64,000 nucleotides of DNA from positions 2,884,501 to 2,948,500 of the forward strand of contig JADANN010000018.1 in assembly GCA_018806985.1 (NCBI GenBank), in the 5' to 3' direction. This DNA is from Angiostrongylus vasorum. Its lineage: Eukaryota; Nematoda; Chromadorea; Rhabditida; Metastrongylidae. Position numbers and translations under genes: made by a program. Positions 11,930-23,509 of the stretch are shown here, one piece after another (the first letter of the stretch is position 1; each line of letters begins with the position of its first letter). The notes beneath the pieces are model-generated. The model saw only the letters and a list, made by a program, of their open reading frames with translations, was not told where the DNA came from and searched no databases.

Positions 11930-12182
11930 TTGATCAATCTCTGAGGGACACGTCATGCATTCGACTTCACCAAGCATCATTAGACGTGGCTGAATGCACA
12001 TTTGGCCTGCACAGTGACTTGCGGTGACCTTAATGTATCAACTCAATGCCGCCATCCTCAAAGACAAGTCTGATCTTAATTTGCCGACCCCTGAGGGATT
12101 AAGCCGTGGTGAGCCCAAGGGACATGGTTGAATAAACGACCACGTGTGCATTGCAGCGCACATCTAACCACTGCATCATGTG
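11930..12182 (-). mobile_element. SINE-A copy
   Basis: Reverse orientation: 'ctcttggcgttgatcaatct', 'catgcattcgacttcaccaa', 'cgtgtgcattgcagcgcaca' and 'aaccactgcatcatg'. The A-box region is mutated, so probably silent. Confidence 0.7.
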
Positions 12183-12824
12183 TAAATATGAGACAAAAAA
12201 TACTGTGATAGGATAAATGATAGGAATTCTGTGCTTTAAAATGGTATATAATAAGAGGTATGAAAACTTAATTGAAGAAACAAATGTCAAAATTCGAAAG
12301 GACAATACTAGGATGGTTTTACAGACATCCTAATGAAACTAGCTACTGAACCTGCCGTCCTTTAAGAGTTCGCTTTTGATGACTGTGGATAAGAGTCCGA
12401 TGTGGAATTTTTGATCGGCTTTATTTGAGCTTCGATAAACAAAGCGTTGTCAAAACAGAAGGACAACGATAGCAGTAAACTCAATGTCTACTAATATGCG
12501 ATCGTTGTAAGGTCTGCATTTCAAAATACTTATTTCTTAAGGATGACTTTTATTTCAGTAGTTAGTAGAAGGCCACTGTTTCACAGATTCAAACGTTACC
12601 AATCTGTTCGATAGCAATTATCAAACGGATGCACTCATGAAGTCTATCGTGAACATACTTTTTTGAACGAATGATGGTAGCTATCTTTTTCTAGAATTAT
12701 TTCCATGAAACATGTTTTAAACTGCAAAGACTGGGAAGTATGACAGAGATATTCTGGTGCTTTCAAGCAATAAGAGGTCGAACCTCGGGCAAAAATGAAG
12801 TTTCACAGAAACAGATGGGTCACG

Positions 12825-13034
12825 TCATTGAAATTCAACGCGCTGTTGAGGGGGAGGAGGTTTGAGGGTAGAGTGGCTCCCACAAACACCACCACGTTCG
12901 CATAATCCAGCAGTGGCAGCGCTCGATTCGCCGACCTTTTCGACTGCTTCCCACAATGTGGTACGTGCGGAAGATGCCATCCGATTCCATCGACCACAAC
13001 GACGCTGCAGGTAACGTGAAGTCACTTCTACCAC
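12825..13034 (-). CDS. Possible minus-strand exon, unidentified (three open frames)
   Basis: A locally GC-rich stretch in which all three minus-strand frames stay open for about 190 bp after a good acceptor-like ACCTGCAG. One frame reads MASSARTTLWEAVEKVGESS and ends STLKPPPPQQRVEFQ-stop; another ends with LPLNSALNFNDVTHLFL. Codon choice does not clearly pick a frame and I recognise no family. It could be a terminal exon of a minus-strand gene, or just a GC-rich patch with few stop codons. Confidence 0.22.
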   Translation of the reverse strand: MVEVTSRYLQRRCGRWNRMASSARTTLWEAVEKVGESSAATAGLCERGGVCGSHSTLKPPPPQQRVEFQ

Positions 13035-13099
13035 AGGTACTGCACCGGCCTAACGCCACATAACTGCTGCTGTTTCCCAGCAGCGCCATCATCGGTTTA

Positions 13100-14030
13100 A
13101 AATCCCGCAGTCACCCTTTAAAACAACTACAAGAACTGTTTATTTGCTATCGAAATCAAACTCAACATTAACTATTGCGCACTAACTAGTCTTTACACTT
13201 GGAAAGATTTTTGGCATGGAAAAAAAATGTTAGACAGATTGCACTTTTTTATTGGAGATCTCATGCTGACATCTGGTACCTATGATGAGGACGCAATTCA
13301 TACTAGTGAAACGAGCGGCAAAGTTTCACATGGTGTTTTCCTAACGATTCTTACGTAGTTTATGGCCCATCCGTTGGCTGCGTTTGGAACCTCAGACGCG
13401 TCATCCTACTTTGTATTGTGCGACGACAAATGCCATTCACAGCAACTGCATTATATTGATTCAAAAAAATCTATCATGATTTCTACTATTTCTTGACTTA
13501 GGTGCTATTTTCCGAAAGTCTTATTAAATATGTGAATGCAGTGCACTGTCATATTACGACATTCGCCATTCGGCTATATGGTAACGGATTTGTCTTCATT
13601 TTCCACATTTATCTGTTTCATACTGTCAAATTAGGAAAGTGGTCGGAAAAATTCCGTTCGATGTGCCAAACATGAGACCTAAGGAAGTAGGAACTGTTCT
13701 CAGCCTAGATCTAATCCTTTGCTTCCAACAGCCGTTACGTAACAACAACAAGCGGTTCTGGAATAACAAGGCTGAGAGCGAGCGTCTTTATCCATTTAAC
13801 AACAACCGATTAGAAGTCAATTGTTCAAGAAGTGAAGAAAAAACTATAGATACAGCAGAAAAACGAAAGTTCATCCTTTCTACGCTTGCTCGGTAACTAC
13901 ATAAAATGGGAAACTAAAAGCAGTTGGACAAATGCTAGTTAGCACGGGAATGGTTTCTGAGTCACTTTAAATTTGCCACGAAGATCGTCTGAGTTTTTGA
14001 TTCTGCGTACTGCGCTCATCATGCACTTGT
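13100..14030. other. Non-coding region
   Basis: AT-rich. The 85-codon plus-strand frame at 13639-13896 (MVGKIPFDVPNMRPKEVG...) has no splice or family support. No repeat recognised. Confidence 0.4.
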
Positions 14031-14035
14031 CCTTC

Positions 14036-14202
14036 AGGGTTGGAAAATTAGTCACATACTTGTCTGAGACGGTAGAAGCACGGACTTGTCATACATTGGG
14101 AGGCCAGCGAAAGTCATTGTGGGAAAAAATATGCATTTAATCATCAGTGCAATGGGTTAAATGTGTGGCTCATCTCTAATGGACTGACCAACGCTGGCTG
14201 TT
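14036..14202 (+). repeat. SINE-A remnant, strongly decayed
   Basis: Recognised by order of body words: 'ttcagggttggaaaattagt', 'acttgtctgaga', 'catacattgggaggcca', 'aagtcattgtggg' and 'ctgaccaacgctgg'. The tRNA-like head is missing. Confidence 0.45.
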
Positions 14203-14500
14203 TGTCGTTTTACAGCGAGTTAAGTGACGTAGGAACGAAAATTAACGATTTCGTATAAAGTGCGCATTTAAAACAGCAATGATGGGGCAGTGATAGTGAA
14301 AGGGAGCCTTCACCCAGTTTATTAACTGTAGTGGATCGGATTTGTCTTGGTGCATTGGGCAGCAGATTTCAGCGTTTTTCGCTGACACTGAGCAGTAACA
14401 ATATATTCCTTTGAATTGTTTAGCTTACACGAGGTTGTACCTAACCCAAACATTACAAATTAAACCGTTAATTAGGTCGTAACTGTTAAAAGCTAAAAAA

Positions 14501-14762
14501 GCTCTCGGCGTTGATCAATCCCTGAGGGATGCGCCATGCATTCGACCTCATTAAGTATCGTTTGGAGGTGAGTGAATACATATCAGACCTTTACAACGCG
14601 GTGCCCTATCGATGTATCGAGTCAGTACTGCTATCCCCCCAGTCAAGTCTAGTACCAATTTCCCGATCCCGGAGTGATGGAAGGCTTGGTGGGCCATAAG
14701 TGCTGGGATCGATTCCACGTGTATGTCCCAGTGGCGCTTCCAACCACTGCGCCACACGCGTC
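14501..14762 (-). mobile_element. SINE-A copy with intact promoter boxes
   Basis: Reverse orientation from 'gctctcggcgttgatcaatc' to 'gcgccacacgcg'. The reverse-complement head reads GTGTGGCGCAGTGGTTGGA, an excellent A box, followed by GGAATCGATCCC as B box. Imperfect flanking repeats cgtaactgttaaaa (about 14479) and cgttactgttataa (about 14773) look like an aged target-site duplication. Confidence 0.8.
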
Positions 14763-14764
14763 TC

Positions 14765-15820
14765 TGATATTCGTTACTGTTATAACCTATAAATTATATA
14801 GCAACCTCGTATGAGCTGAACAATCAAAGAAATACACTGATTGTTCACGTCAAGGATAGGTGAAAGTAAGCTTTATTGAGGTGCTGGGCACTATTGTTGA
14901 AAGCAGGCGTGGTCGGCACGGCTACAACCCCACATCGATCGTTGATGCTAGCGATGATGTGCAGATGGAATCGTGAACAACGGTGTGTTCCCTAGCCCAC
15001 CCAGTCATCACCCACTTGGCACACTCATGGGGGCTGCGTGTGCATCGAGCCTCCAGACTTGCCGGCAGATCCAATCCCCAATCACCACGTTCATGTTAGT
15101 CCACAAACATCGGACGGATCAACGCGGAACCAAAATGCTGACTTTACAATCGAAACATGACAGCAACTCTCAGAGCGGTAAGTTCATGCAAATCTAAAGT
15201 TCATTTTTCAGCGCCTAGAAACCATGGTAACGAAGATTAAGAGTCTAGAGATTCTACTTTTCAGTTATGACTGCTTTCCATTTCATGGGATTTCGCTCTT
15301 GTGGTTTGATTAGCACATTATCTTATTCTAGCAGCTAGACAAAAACAGGTCAAGAAATAAACTGCTAGTAAGGATTGCTGCTTTTTTCTCAACAAAGTAG
15401 TGGGTAGCGTCGTAGAGTGTGCTCTGTTCTCCAATGTTCACTCTCCTGTATACACCACTATGAAGAAAGTTGAAGATTTAACGCACTGTTCTCTTTTTCT
15501 GTTTTGGTCTGACACGGATTTTCAAAAATGTCTCTATTCCTTCTCTATTTGTCTCTTGTACAGACTGTTCGAATTGTTCTATTTTTCTTTGAGGCTTTAT
15601 CTAACCGGGTACTAATTTTTTTATTAATGACTAATAGCGAATCCATTCCATAATACCAGATGTTTTTGTTCGCTGCATTATCAGTTTTTCCCATCTCGAC
15701 TGATACAGCGGAAAAATTCGATGCAAAAGTGACATTCCGTGAGAGCGACAGTATTGCTTCCAAACTGCGTTCATTCTGAGTCGTTCCCCTCACTGAGGCC
15801 AGTCCAAATCATCCTTACTC
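14765..15820. other. Intergenic region upstream of the proline-rich gene
   Basis: No exon pattern recognised. The part at 14880-15200 is somewhat richer in GC, with a 74-codon plus-strand frame that lacks support. It should contain the promoter of the gene starting at 15852, but I see no defined element. Confidence 0.35.
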
Positions 15821-15851
15821 GTTGTTATTCTGCCAGACATTTAACACTGTA

Positions 15852-17127
15852 ATGTCACAGTACAATACCATTGTAGCCGAAACTTCCGAAATTCCCTTTA
15901 TTGACTCCTCCGATACCAACCCTACTGAAAAGCCTGCAAATTCTGAGGATTTCAATGGCCACTCTTCGCTGCACGGGAGAACTACGAATCATAACTACGT
16001 TGAAGCTGTGGAAGAAGGAACTTCTCCGATCAACAATCGAAATTCTATGGTTCTAGACAATAAGGTTAGCACGAACTTTCAGCACAAATCCGGCTATAAA
16101 ACTAGCGCTGTGGATGGATCTACAGTGCAGAACAGTGAGAATGTCTCAAAACGAAGAGACGTTATGGGTGAGAGCAATGTGACTGCTTGTGACGACTCCG
16201 ATCACTCATCAATCGATCAGCGAACTCATACAGAATTTTATACGGATGCAGCTGATTTCGAGAAGAAACTATCTTTTGAACAAGTTCGAACCCAATCCGA
16301 GTCACTGAAAATGCTCCGTACTAATCGTATTTCTGATGAAGACCACATCTGCACTGAAGAGGACCCCAGTCTTTCTATTTCCTATACGAGCCAGATTTCC
16401 GAACATAGAACTGAAGGCCCGGTTGTCTCTCAAACCAACACTATAGCGAAAAACGTGTCCATTCCAACTGTTATTTCACCTGATGGTGCAGTTACGACAA
16501 CCAATAACATTTCTAAGGACTTCTTTTTTAAAAATCCGGAGCAAGCAATGGATAATCAACGTGTACACACTATCTCAGTAAATTTAGTCTCTACCACAGA
16601 GAAATCCAGCGTTCGAAAGCCACTTAACTCCCAAAAAACTGTGGATGATAACATTGCGACAAGCGGACTGTTGGCACCGCCTCCGAAACCACCAATTCGT
16701 CACCTTGCAGACGACGTCCCGATGGACTCGGTGACGTTTCGAGCAGGCACGACTGCACCAACACCTCCTCCGAGAAGGAACTCAGTAATGCACAATACTT
16801 CACCACCGACACCGTCGCTCTCGATTCGTCCCAACTATCGCCGTGCCTCAGTGACTTCCAATAGAACGAATACTATGAAATACAACATTTCTCGCGGCAT
16901 GTTGACTTTCCCGACTTTGCCTAGAAACGTCAGACCACCAACGAGAGGTACTCACTAACTTAACTGACTTCACATTTTATAAAATGGGTAGTTTTGTTGA
17001 AATATGTTCGATCATTCAATTAAATAACCTCGACTTGCTAAATCTTAATTGTACGATTAATTATTATGGTGTAGACACCCAAACGAACAATGCTGATCGA
17101 CGCAATGTATGGATGTCATCCACATAA
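15852..17127 (+). CDS. Proline-rich, probably disordered protein, unidentified
   Basis: Two-exon model. Exon 1 is 15852-16947, one long open frame ending in phase 1 at the donor G|GTACTC. Exon 2 is 17075-17127, after acceptor GGTGTAG, and closes with RNVWMSST-stop. The product is about 382 residues. The first 270 residues are rich in Ser, Thr, Asn, Asp and Glu with no hydrophobic core. The C-terminal third carries SH3/EVH1-type ligand stretches (LLAPPPKPPIRH, TAPTPPPRRNSV, TSPPTPSLSIRPN) and is basic. The start was chosen because an acceptor-like TTATTCTGCCAG lies 17-18 bp before the first ATG, as for spliced-leader addition; an upstream coding exon cannot be excluded. The PxxP clusters suggest a scaffold or cytoskeletal adaptor, but that is inference. 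No family recognised. Confidence 0.65.
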
Positions 17128-17572
17128 AAACAAATTCTTTCGACTATTCTGTTACCTTATGTTCTTTGTTCTCTTATCTATGACTTGCATACTGCATTGG
17201 TATAATCCAAGTCACAATTGCTTAATGACCACTTATGAAATTTGGATCTTCTCTTTAGTCATCGCAAGGTCTGAAATAAGTTTATGAAATATCGAAAGTT
17301 TTAACATAACTATTAGGAAAAGGCGAATTCTCTAGTGCCAGAAATCCTGGTTACGATTATCTAGTGTTTGGTGAAGACCATTGTTTTGGTAGTCCCCTAA
17401 CCATGCCACTACGCGGATTAGCTGTTTCATATCGTGTTCAGAATATTCAACATTTTCTTGACATTGTAATCACGTTTTATTAAGATTGTAGGCGTTCTTT
17501 AAGTAAACGACTAGGTAATTTCTTCGTCAGGATCTTCAGACAAGGATTGTTTATTGTTCGTGGATGAAAGTT

Positions 17573-17881
17573 CTAGATAAATCTGCAGAAGAATGCACGA
17601 ATGCGTCCTAGTCGGAATGACGACGACGACGCCCACGTGTTCCGTGCAGCTGCAAGGGTATCTCCGTCGGCATCACACTGAATTCCTTCACTCTCATGCA
17701 CATAGAAGCCCCTGGACATCAGCGGAAGAACCTCTTTCATCCAGAACATAGGACAAGTCAAGTGTTTAAGACTCGAAGTGCCCTTGTTTTTCTTGGCAAC
17801 GTCCTGACTGACACGTTCAGTCCTGGAATACAGAACACCGCGGTTGAAATTTGATTTGATTCGCTCCAACTTTTTGGACAT
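17573..17881 (-). CDS. Hypothetical small protein (single open frame)
   Basis: A 102-codon minus-strand frame whose ATG follows directly after an acceptor-like GATATGCAG, as in trans-spliced nematode messages. It begins MSKKLERIKSNFNRG, continues with a Lys-rich part and contains CPMFWMKEVLPLMSRGFY. Codon use looks like coding sequence. The last 25 residues could be replaced by another frame ending GTRGRRRRHSD-stop if an unseen intron exists. It might also be a downstream exon of the gene at 18592-19019. No family recognised. Confidence 0.35.
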   Translation of the reverse strand: MSKKLERIKSNFNRGVLYSRTERVSQDVAKKNKGTSSLKHLTCPMFWMKEVLPLMSRGFYVHESEGIQCDADGDTLAAARNTWASSSSFRLGRIRAFFCRFI

Positions 17882-18591
17882 TCTGCATATCTATTAAACT
17901 CGTGCTAAAAAGGTTCGCAGATCGTTTTCTGCTCAAATTTTCTACTTTTTTTTCTGCTTTCTATCTAGTTAATAGAATTATTTCAAGCCTATTTTGTCGT
18001 AAAGGGGTATTGAAAACTTCTGAAAGCCTGAAATATCCATCTTAGTAATAGGTGGTGCAAGTTCATTCCTGTTCATAACACTGCTTGCTCATTTCATTCT
18101 CAATTCCATGGATCAATAAATGGGTGTACAAGATGTTATAGTTAGTTGCAGGTCGCTTTCCTTGCAAAAAGCAATTTGTGGGGTCTGTTCAATACGTTCA
18201 CATTCGTGTCCTTCCCGTCGTCATTCACAACGAATTAACTACTATTGCCTTATCTCACAAACAATTGCAGGCATAAGGGAATCCCTATACTATTTTTAAA
18301 AATCGACTTTCGTTTAACCTTGGCATGGCTAATCTATATTTGTATAGAAGATTCACCTAAGATGCTACGAAACTTTTATCCGGCGTGCGTTCTAGTGCCT
18401 TCGCCTTCTTCAGAGTCACGTTGATCCGAGTCGTTGGTCTGCAGACAGTTGTCCACATTCGCGATGTCGGTGTTCATCGTTGCATCGAGCCAAGTGTTCG
18501 GGAATAGAAAATCGCTCAAACAAATGACTATGGCCAATCGACTTCGATCACTGCGGCAAAAAGTCACTTATTCGTTAGAGATTCAGCTCAC

Positions 18592-19019
18592 CACATCATC
18601 CTCGATCTGATAGGCACCAATCGTTGGAATTGCTAAACCATCTCGGGGAAATTCTTGTCGTTTGACAGCAACGACACAAAAACGCTGGCTGCTGTCTGTA
18701 GCGTCACGGCTGGAAAACTTCTTGGCACGGTTCTCTGATATTCTAATAGAAACCAAATTAACCCTTTCATAACGGTAACTTCTCGATCACTAAAGCATCT
18801 TATAAGTTAAGAACTTCATAGATTTACAAATGAAACTTTGCTCCATCGCCCAAATCGCATATAAACTTTTCATACACTGTGCTTACTAATTTAGACACGT
18901 GACGAAACCTTAGTTTTGGATTCTCCGACGCAGTAGCGGCAGCTACAAACAGAAACAATGCGTTCGGCGAAGTCATCTTGTCGCGGTGGACGGAATCCCG
19001 CCTGTTCACTCGCTCTCAT
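18592..19019 (-). CDS. Hypothetical two-exon gene fragment
   Basis: Exon 1 runs from ATG at 19019 down to 18899 (MRASEQAGFRPPRQDDFAER... ), ending in phase 1 at a weak donor C|GTGTCT. Exon 2 is 18734-18592 after acceptor AATATCAG and reads NRAKKFSSRDATDSSQRF, then REFP-like VKRQEFPRDGLAIPTIGAYQ, to donor GTG|GTGAGC. The frames join cleanly and codon use is coding-like. The following exon is uncertain; in phase 0 the acceptor at 17882 would add about 21 residues and a stop. No domain recognised, possibly nematode-specific. Confidence 0.35.
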
Positions 19020-19029
19020 GTTCGAGATA

Positions 19030-20510
19030 TGAGCCTTGAAGCAATAAAGTGGGGGAAATAAGCTCATCATGGTGAGATGAAAAAAGGGGAACTTTTATCC
19101 TGCAGGATATGACTTGTGGATTCTAGTAGTTTTTTATCGTAACTAGTAAAATTCACAATGAGCCAAGATAGGTTGGTTTGAAGTTGAAAATGACAACTAT
19201 GTTCTTATGATTACTCTAGAGGTCACGGCCAGTCGTAGGTATTCATCTGCGACCGACTTCTCAACGAGTCGGGCCGAAGGAATGATAGAGGTCGTACAGT
19301 TTGAGAGGTCAGACCTCTTAGTACGTTATTAATTACTTATTGAAAAATATTTAATAGTAACCATGCGGGAGAATCGAATAAGAAGCCATTCGTCAGTGAT
19401 TTCCTCGCATTGGCATTTAAAGATCTTTCCTTCACAAAAAGACCTTTTATCGCTTATGGTGATCCTTCGAAATATCAGTCCACCTTTCCTTCGGTAGCAC
19501 CTCAAGATGGTACTAGGACTTGTCCATAAATGTGTCCACTGAATGGTGCAAGTATGACATTAATGGTGATATACTGTTCTACCGAGGAGAAATTGTTGTC
19601 TCCGGTCGTCAAGCCGTCACCGCTCACCGCCCCTATGCGACCGCCGTTGACTGACCTAATTCTTCTTGAATCCCTTGAATGAGACCCCTATGTTCCGAAC
19701 TTAGTCGCTAAGTAACGCTTTAGTTTTCACTTCTTTTACTTCTTGGACAGTTTCATTAACGTTGAGTTTGAAGCATCTTCGTCGTGATCTTTGAAAACCT
19801 CGTGAGAATCACATTGAATTCTAGTATCAAACTCCAACAAGCTCCCTAAGCAGGCCATTTTGATGGGACCATGAACCTTTCCTGGAAAGCGATTACATGG
19901 TGTTGTCTCATGATGACCTTCCGAACTGACCGAGATTGATCACTACCGAGATGACGTCTTCACCACCGTTACTCCTATCAGCATAAGCTCTCACAGTGAA
20001 TGGAATGGGAATGGCTCAATATTTACTAAGATCTGATCCACTGACCCACCACTTTCCAATGTTTCTTAGCGGAATGTGTTCTCTAGGTTATGTGGACCGA
20101 CACTGATCACAGAACTACAAACGCTCTAAATCTAATCTAAAGTAATGCATGAAGGATAAGAAAATAGCGCGAACAAGCACTCTTTGTTTGTCGCTTTCTT
20201 CAGATCCCAGTCAAATTTACCCTACCAATATTAGGGAAACTTGTTTCCGTTTTTATGACTTAATTACAAAAATCTTATGTATTTAACACTTTTGCATAGC
20301 AGGTGTTACTTTGCTGAACTGCTTTAAATTTACCAGTCCTGGCAGTGTCTCCTTACTTCTTGTCACACATACTTTCAACGTCGAATTCCGCTCCGTATCA
20401 CCTCACTGAAATTTCGAGCACTCATGTTCTATCTCTTTTCCACAATTTTTCTCCTCTGTCATTCATGAACACGTGATTAATGGGCAAAACGAAGGTCGGC
20501 AAAAGAGACA
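19030..20510. other. Non-coding region, probably old repeats
   Basis: No exon model. The part at 19200-20100 has a mixed, moderately GC-rich composition with short stop-broken frames, which suggests decayed transposon sequence that I could not assign. Confidence 0.35.
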
Positions 20511-20516
20511 AAGGGG

Positions 20517-20813
20517 TTAAATCCCTGTGAATAAAGTAGAGTCATCCTCCAAATTTCTCGTTATTGTGAACGAGAAGCTCAGATTGTTGCTGGGGCCGAC
20601 GTCAAAGGTGAAGACGAAATCGGTTTGGAGTGTGGTGCAGTTTGTCGAGGGTGCAAGTTCTCGTCGACGATTCTCCCACGTGGATCGATAGCAGTTGGTT
20701 GTAGGCGGGATATCGTGTGGCAGTGACTGGTTCAGTGAAGGTTCATGTGAAATGTTTCTACTCGGGTGCTGATTAGTTATTTCCGAACTGTCTATTTCGA
20801 ATTTTTCTTGCAT
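20517..20813 (-). CDS. Hypothetical protein, 98 codons
   Basis: One minus-strand open frame with ATG at 20813 and TAA at 20517. It starts MQEKFEIDSSEITNQHPSRN, has a Pro/Asn-rich centre (PHDIPPTTNCYRSTWENRRR) and ends FVFTFDVGPSNNLSFSFTIT plus an acidic tail. Codon use is coding-like, with C/T-ending third positions. It could be a whole small protein or one exon of a gene that includes the minus-strand pieces at 18-19 kb. No signal peptide or known motif. Confidence 0.35.
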   Translation of the reverse strand: MQEKFEIDSSEITNQHPSRNISHEPSLNQSLPHDIPPTTNCYRSTWENRRRELAPSTNCTTLQTDFVFTFDVGPSNNLSFSFTITRNLEDDSTLFTGI

Positions 20814-20829
20814 CGACTTTTTTTCTCAC

Positions 20830-22113
20830 TGATAGACTGATTGCTATCGCTTTTAGTGGAGTCGAAATTCTAGTATCGTTATAAAAGTCACAAAGGACGA
20901 TCTCACCACATTGCATTAAACCGGAAACAAAGTTCTGCAACACTTTCTATGACCAACGAAAAAAACATAAAGACCCAATTGGAGTGTAATTGAATATTCT
21001 CGTTATATCTATGAGCATCGGATATCTGAAGGATTTGCTCGACATGGATTCATCATCAACTCAGTTAATTAAAAGGTGTCCAGTCAGCATCTGTGGACCA
21101 TCACTTCTTATGCACGAAAAAAAGGCATCCGAAATAATTCGTCAGTGCAGATGGCAACTGTGTCTTTAACTCCACCCACGCTCACCGTTAGTGGCTCTCA
21201 GGAATGGTGTTGTCTCTACGTAAACTGGAACTAGACATCCACAAGAACTAGATCCTTTTCTAGTGTTGGTGAGATTTGGGTGGAATGGGGTTCCTTAAGC
21301 ACTAGTCAACTTTAGGAGTCTATCAGCCTCAATCGGAAAACAGCTTCGCAAAGCGCAGGAATTTTCATTTTGCAGGACGATGCTATTGCACACATGATGA
21401 GGACAAATCATAAGGCAGTTCTGGAAAACCGTTGCTCATTTGTCCTGCAATTTGAACTTTACTTATTGAGACAATCCTTAGTTTTATATCATCGAGGCTC
21501 ATGTGCAGAACGGGATGTCTAGTGGTCAAAAACAACTTGATACTAACTTTCCGTTCGCATTCTATTCTCCGAGGAATGAACGAATGGCAAGTTCTATTTC
21601 AGTCACCTATATCACCATTGTTCCAGTTGATCACCGGGAAGTCAAGTAGACTCCGATGGCCTCTATTTTGCTCTGTCACATGAAAGAGTGTACTCAGCGA
21701 GTTTTCTATTCTTTAAGGAGTCGGTGAGCTGCGTATCCTTTCAAGATATTCATCAAAGTTATTGACTATCGACCCGCTATTCTTGCTGCTGCGCCTTTCT
21801 CCCATTCACGAGCAAGATTCTACCAGTTGTTTCCGCTCGTTCTAAGGACTCACTGAGCACCATATCTTTCTTCTAAGGTTTTTTCTGAAGAACTCTGATC
21901 ATCGGCACAGTGGTCTCACTGCTGTGCGTTTGACATCCCTGTAGGATCCAGTCTGTTGACTAATGGCTGTTGCCCACCGTTTCTCGTTTAGAAACATTAG
22001 ATGCCCGGGCCATCTGATCTTCAACTTTTTGGCCTTTTTCCTCACCTTTTGGCCGTTGATCTACGTCGTTCTTTAACATTCTCTATCTCACTTGGGTGAT
22101 ACAGGATACTTCC

Positions 22114-22154
<41 letters not shown>

Positions 22155-22660
22155 GAGTGCACTTTCGATAGCGCTCAGTGATCATTCTTTTTGCTTTCGT
22201 AGCGTCTAGGGTTTTCGACGCCTACCTTAAAATGAGGTGAATTGTAGGGTCGAAAGGGTAGATGCAGAGTCCGGTGTTCTCGTCGCTTTCACTAAACCTT
22301 CGATCCTCTCGAAAGCTCCCGAAACTGCTTGTGTTTCAACAAAGTTATCAAGTCTAAAAAATTTGGCCCATAATTGCCAAACATTCTTTCTCGTAAGCCA
22401 GTGTGTATCACATCTTAATTATAAAATTTTTCCAATGGACGTCTTGTTTTCTTTTCTTCTGACTTCTTCTTTTGAAAACCCAATTTTCCTTTATACTAAA
22501 AGGCTACCTTTATATGCAATGACAAACTATCCTTCCGTCGATCCTCCTCCTAAAAGGTTTCTGCCAATGAAAATATGGAGACGAACAGTTTCTTTTTTTG
22601 TCTACTTTCTTGACTGATATAAGCTTACACGAAGGTGTTATACAAACTCTAAACTTGTCA
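20830..22660. other. Non-coding region with old retroelement traces
   Basis: Stop-broken sequence. 21700-22080 reads on the minus strand like the degraded C-terminal tail of a non-LTR reverse transcriptase, but too little remains to name a family. The 126-codon plus-strand frame at 22237-22617 has no motif or splice support. Confidence 0.35.
22117..22151 (+). repeat. (CT)n microsatellite
   Basis: About 17 uninterrupted CT units. Confidence 0.95.
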
Positions 22661-22669
22661 AAATATGAA

Positions 22670-22800
22670 ATTTTGGCGAAACGACGTATGGTGTGATGGT
22701 GAACACGTTAACCCCTGGAAAGGGTAATAAGGAGGTTCAATCCCCGCCGTAGACACCTGCTGTCCGGAGTTTTGCAAATATGTCAGCATTAGTGTAGTTA
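22670..22800 (+). repeat. SINE-B head copy
   Basis: tRNA-like head well kept: 'cgtatggtgtgatggtgaac' as A box region and GGTTCAATCCCC at about 22734 as B box, then 'ccggagttttgcaaatatgt'. Body 5' part missing. Confidence 0.65.
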
Positions 22801-23227
22801 TATAATTTTTGTTATAAAATTCTAAAAGAAGGTTATCCTTTCTATCCAGCTCTTTGCATTTACTTCTGTTCTTAACATATCGGAGTATTATGTTTGAGCG
22901 ATAACGTGGTGAGGAGGAATGCAAGCGATTATGATTTGTTCCCACCGTGTCTCTTTCTTATGTTGTTAGTCATTCAATATGTCTTTCCCATGAGTAGAAG
23001 TAACGTTTGTAAAGTAGTGATTTAAACCCACGGAAAACATACTGAAAATCTACATAGCACACTTAGTCTTTTAGAATTTCTTTCTTCACCTTTCGGGCAC
23101 TTTTGGCTGCTGTAACAAGCCATCATCCTCACTAGTTTACCACCTCATCGCAGCGAACCACAAGCAGCTTCGGAATTTCTCGGTAGCTAATGCCACAGTG
23201 CACCTTCTGCTAAAACATAAAGCCGTT

Positions 23228-23500
23228 CGCTATTGACTAATCCCTGAAAAATGTGCTATGCGTCCAACCTTTCCGACCATCGTAGAGGGGATGGGATGCA
23301 TATTTCACTTGTACAGTGATTGCAGCAACCCGCATATGTGTCATGCCAGCATTTTAGCGCTCTCAGACAATCGTTGTAGCAGTTTTCCAATCCCGAAGAA
23401 ATGGAGAGTTTGATTTGCCTTAGACGCGGAATCCAATCAAAGCCCACATGTGTATTGTGAGCACCCATAACCACTGCGCTATGCGCGTCCCTACGACCGT
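23228..23500 (-). repeat. SINE-A remnant
   Basis: Reverse orientation and diverged: 'attgactaatccctgaaaaa', 'gggatgggatgcatatttca', 'cccacatgtgtattgtgagc' and 'aaccactgcgctatgcgcg'. The A box (GCGCAGTGGTT on the reverse strand) is still visible. Confidence 0.6.
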
Positions 23501-23509
23501 ACGAACCGT

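Noticed and set aside
14501..14762. Possible tRNA genes, also at 22670, 30770, 43430, 46468, 57440 and 60940
   Set aside because: A and B boxes are present, but no acceptor stem or cloverleaf could be folded by eye; these are SINE heads.
18376..18567. Minus-strand frame ending DSEEGEGTRTHAG as an exon of the 18.6-19.0 kb gene
   Set aside because: Its only open frame needs an incoming phase that the exon at 18592-18734 cannot supply; its CTGAAGAAGGCG word may be a decayed Penelope end instead.
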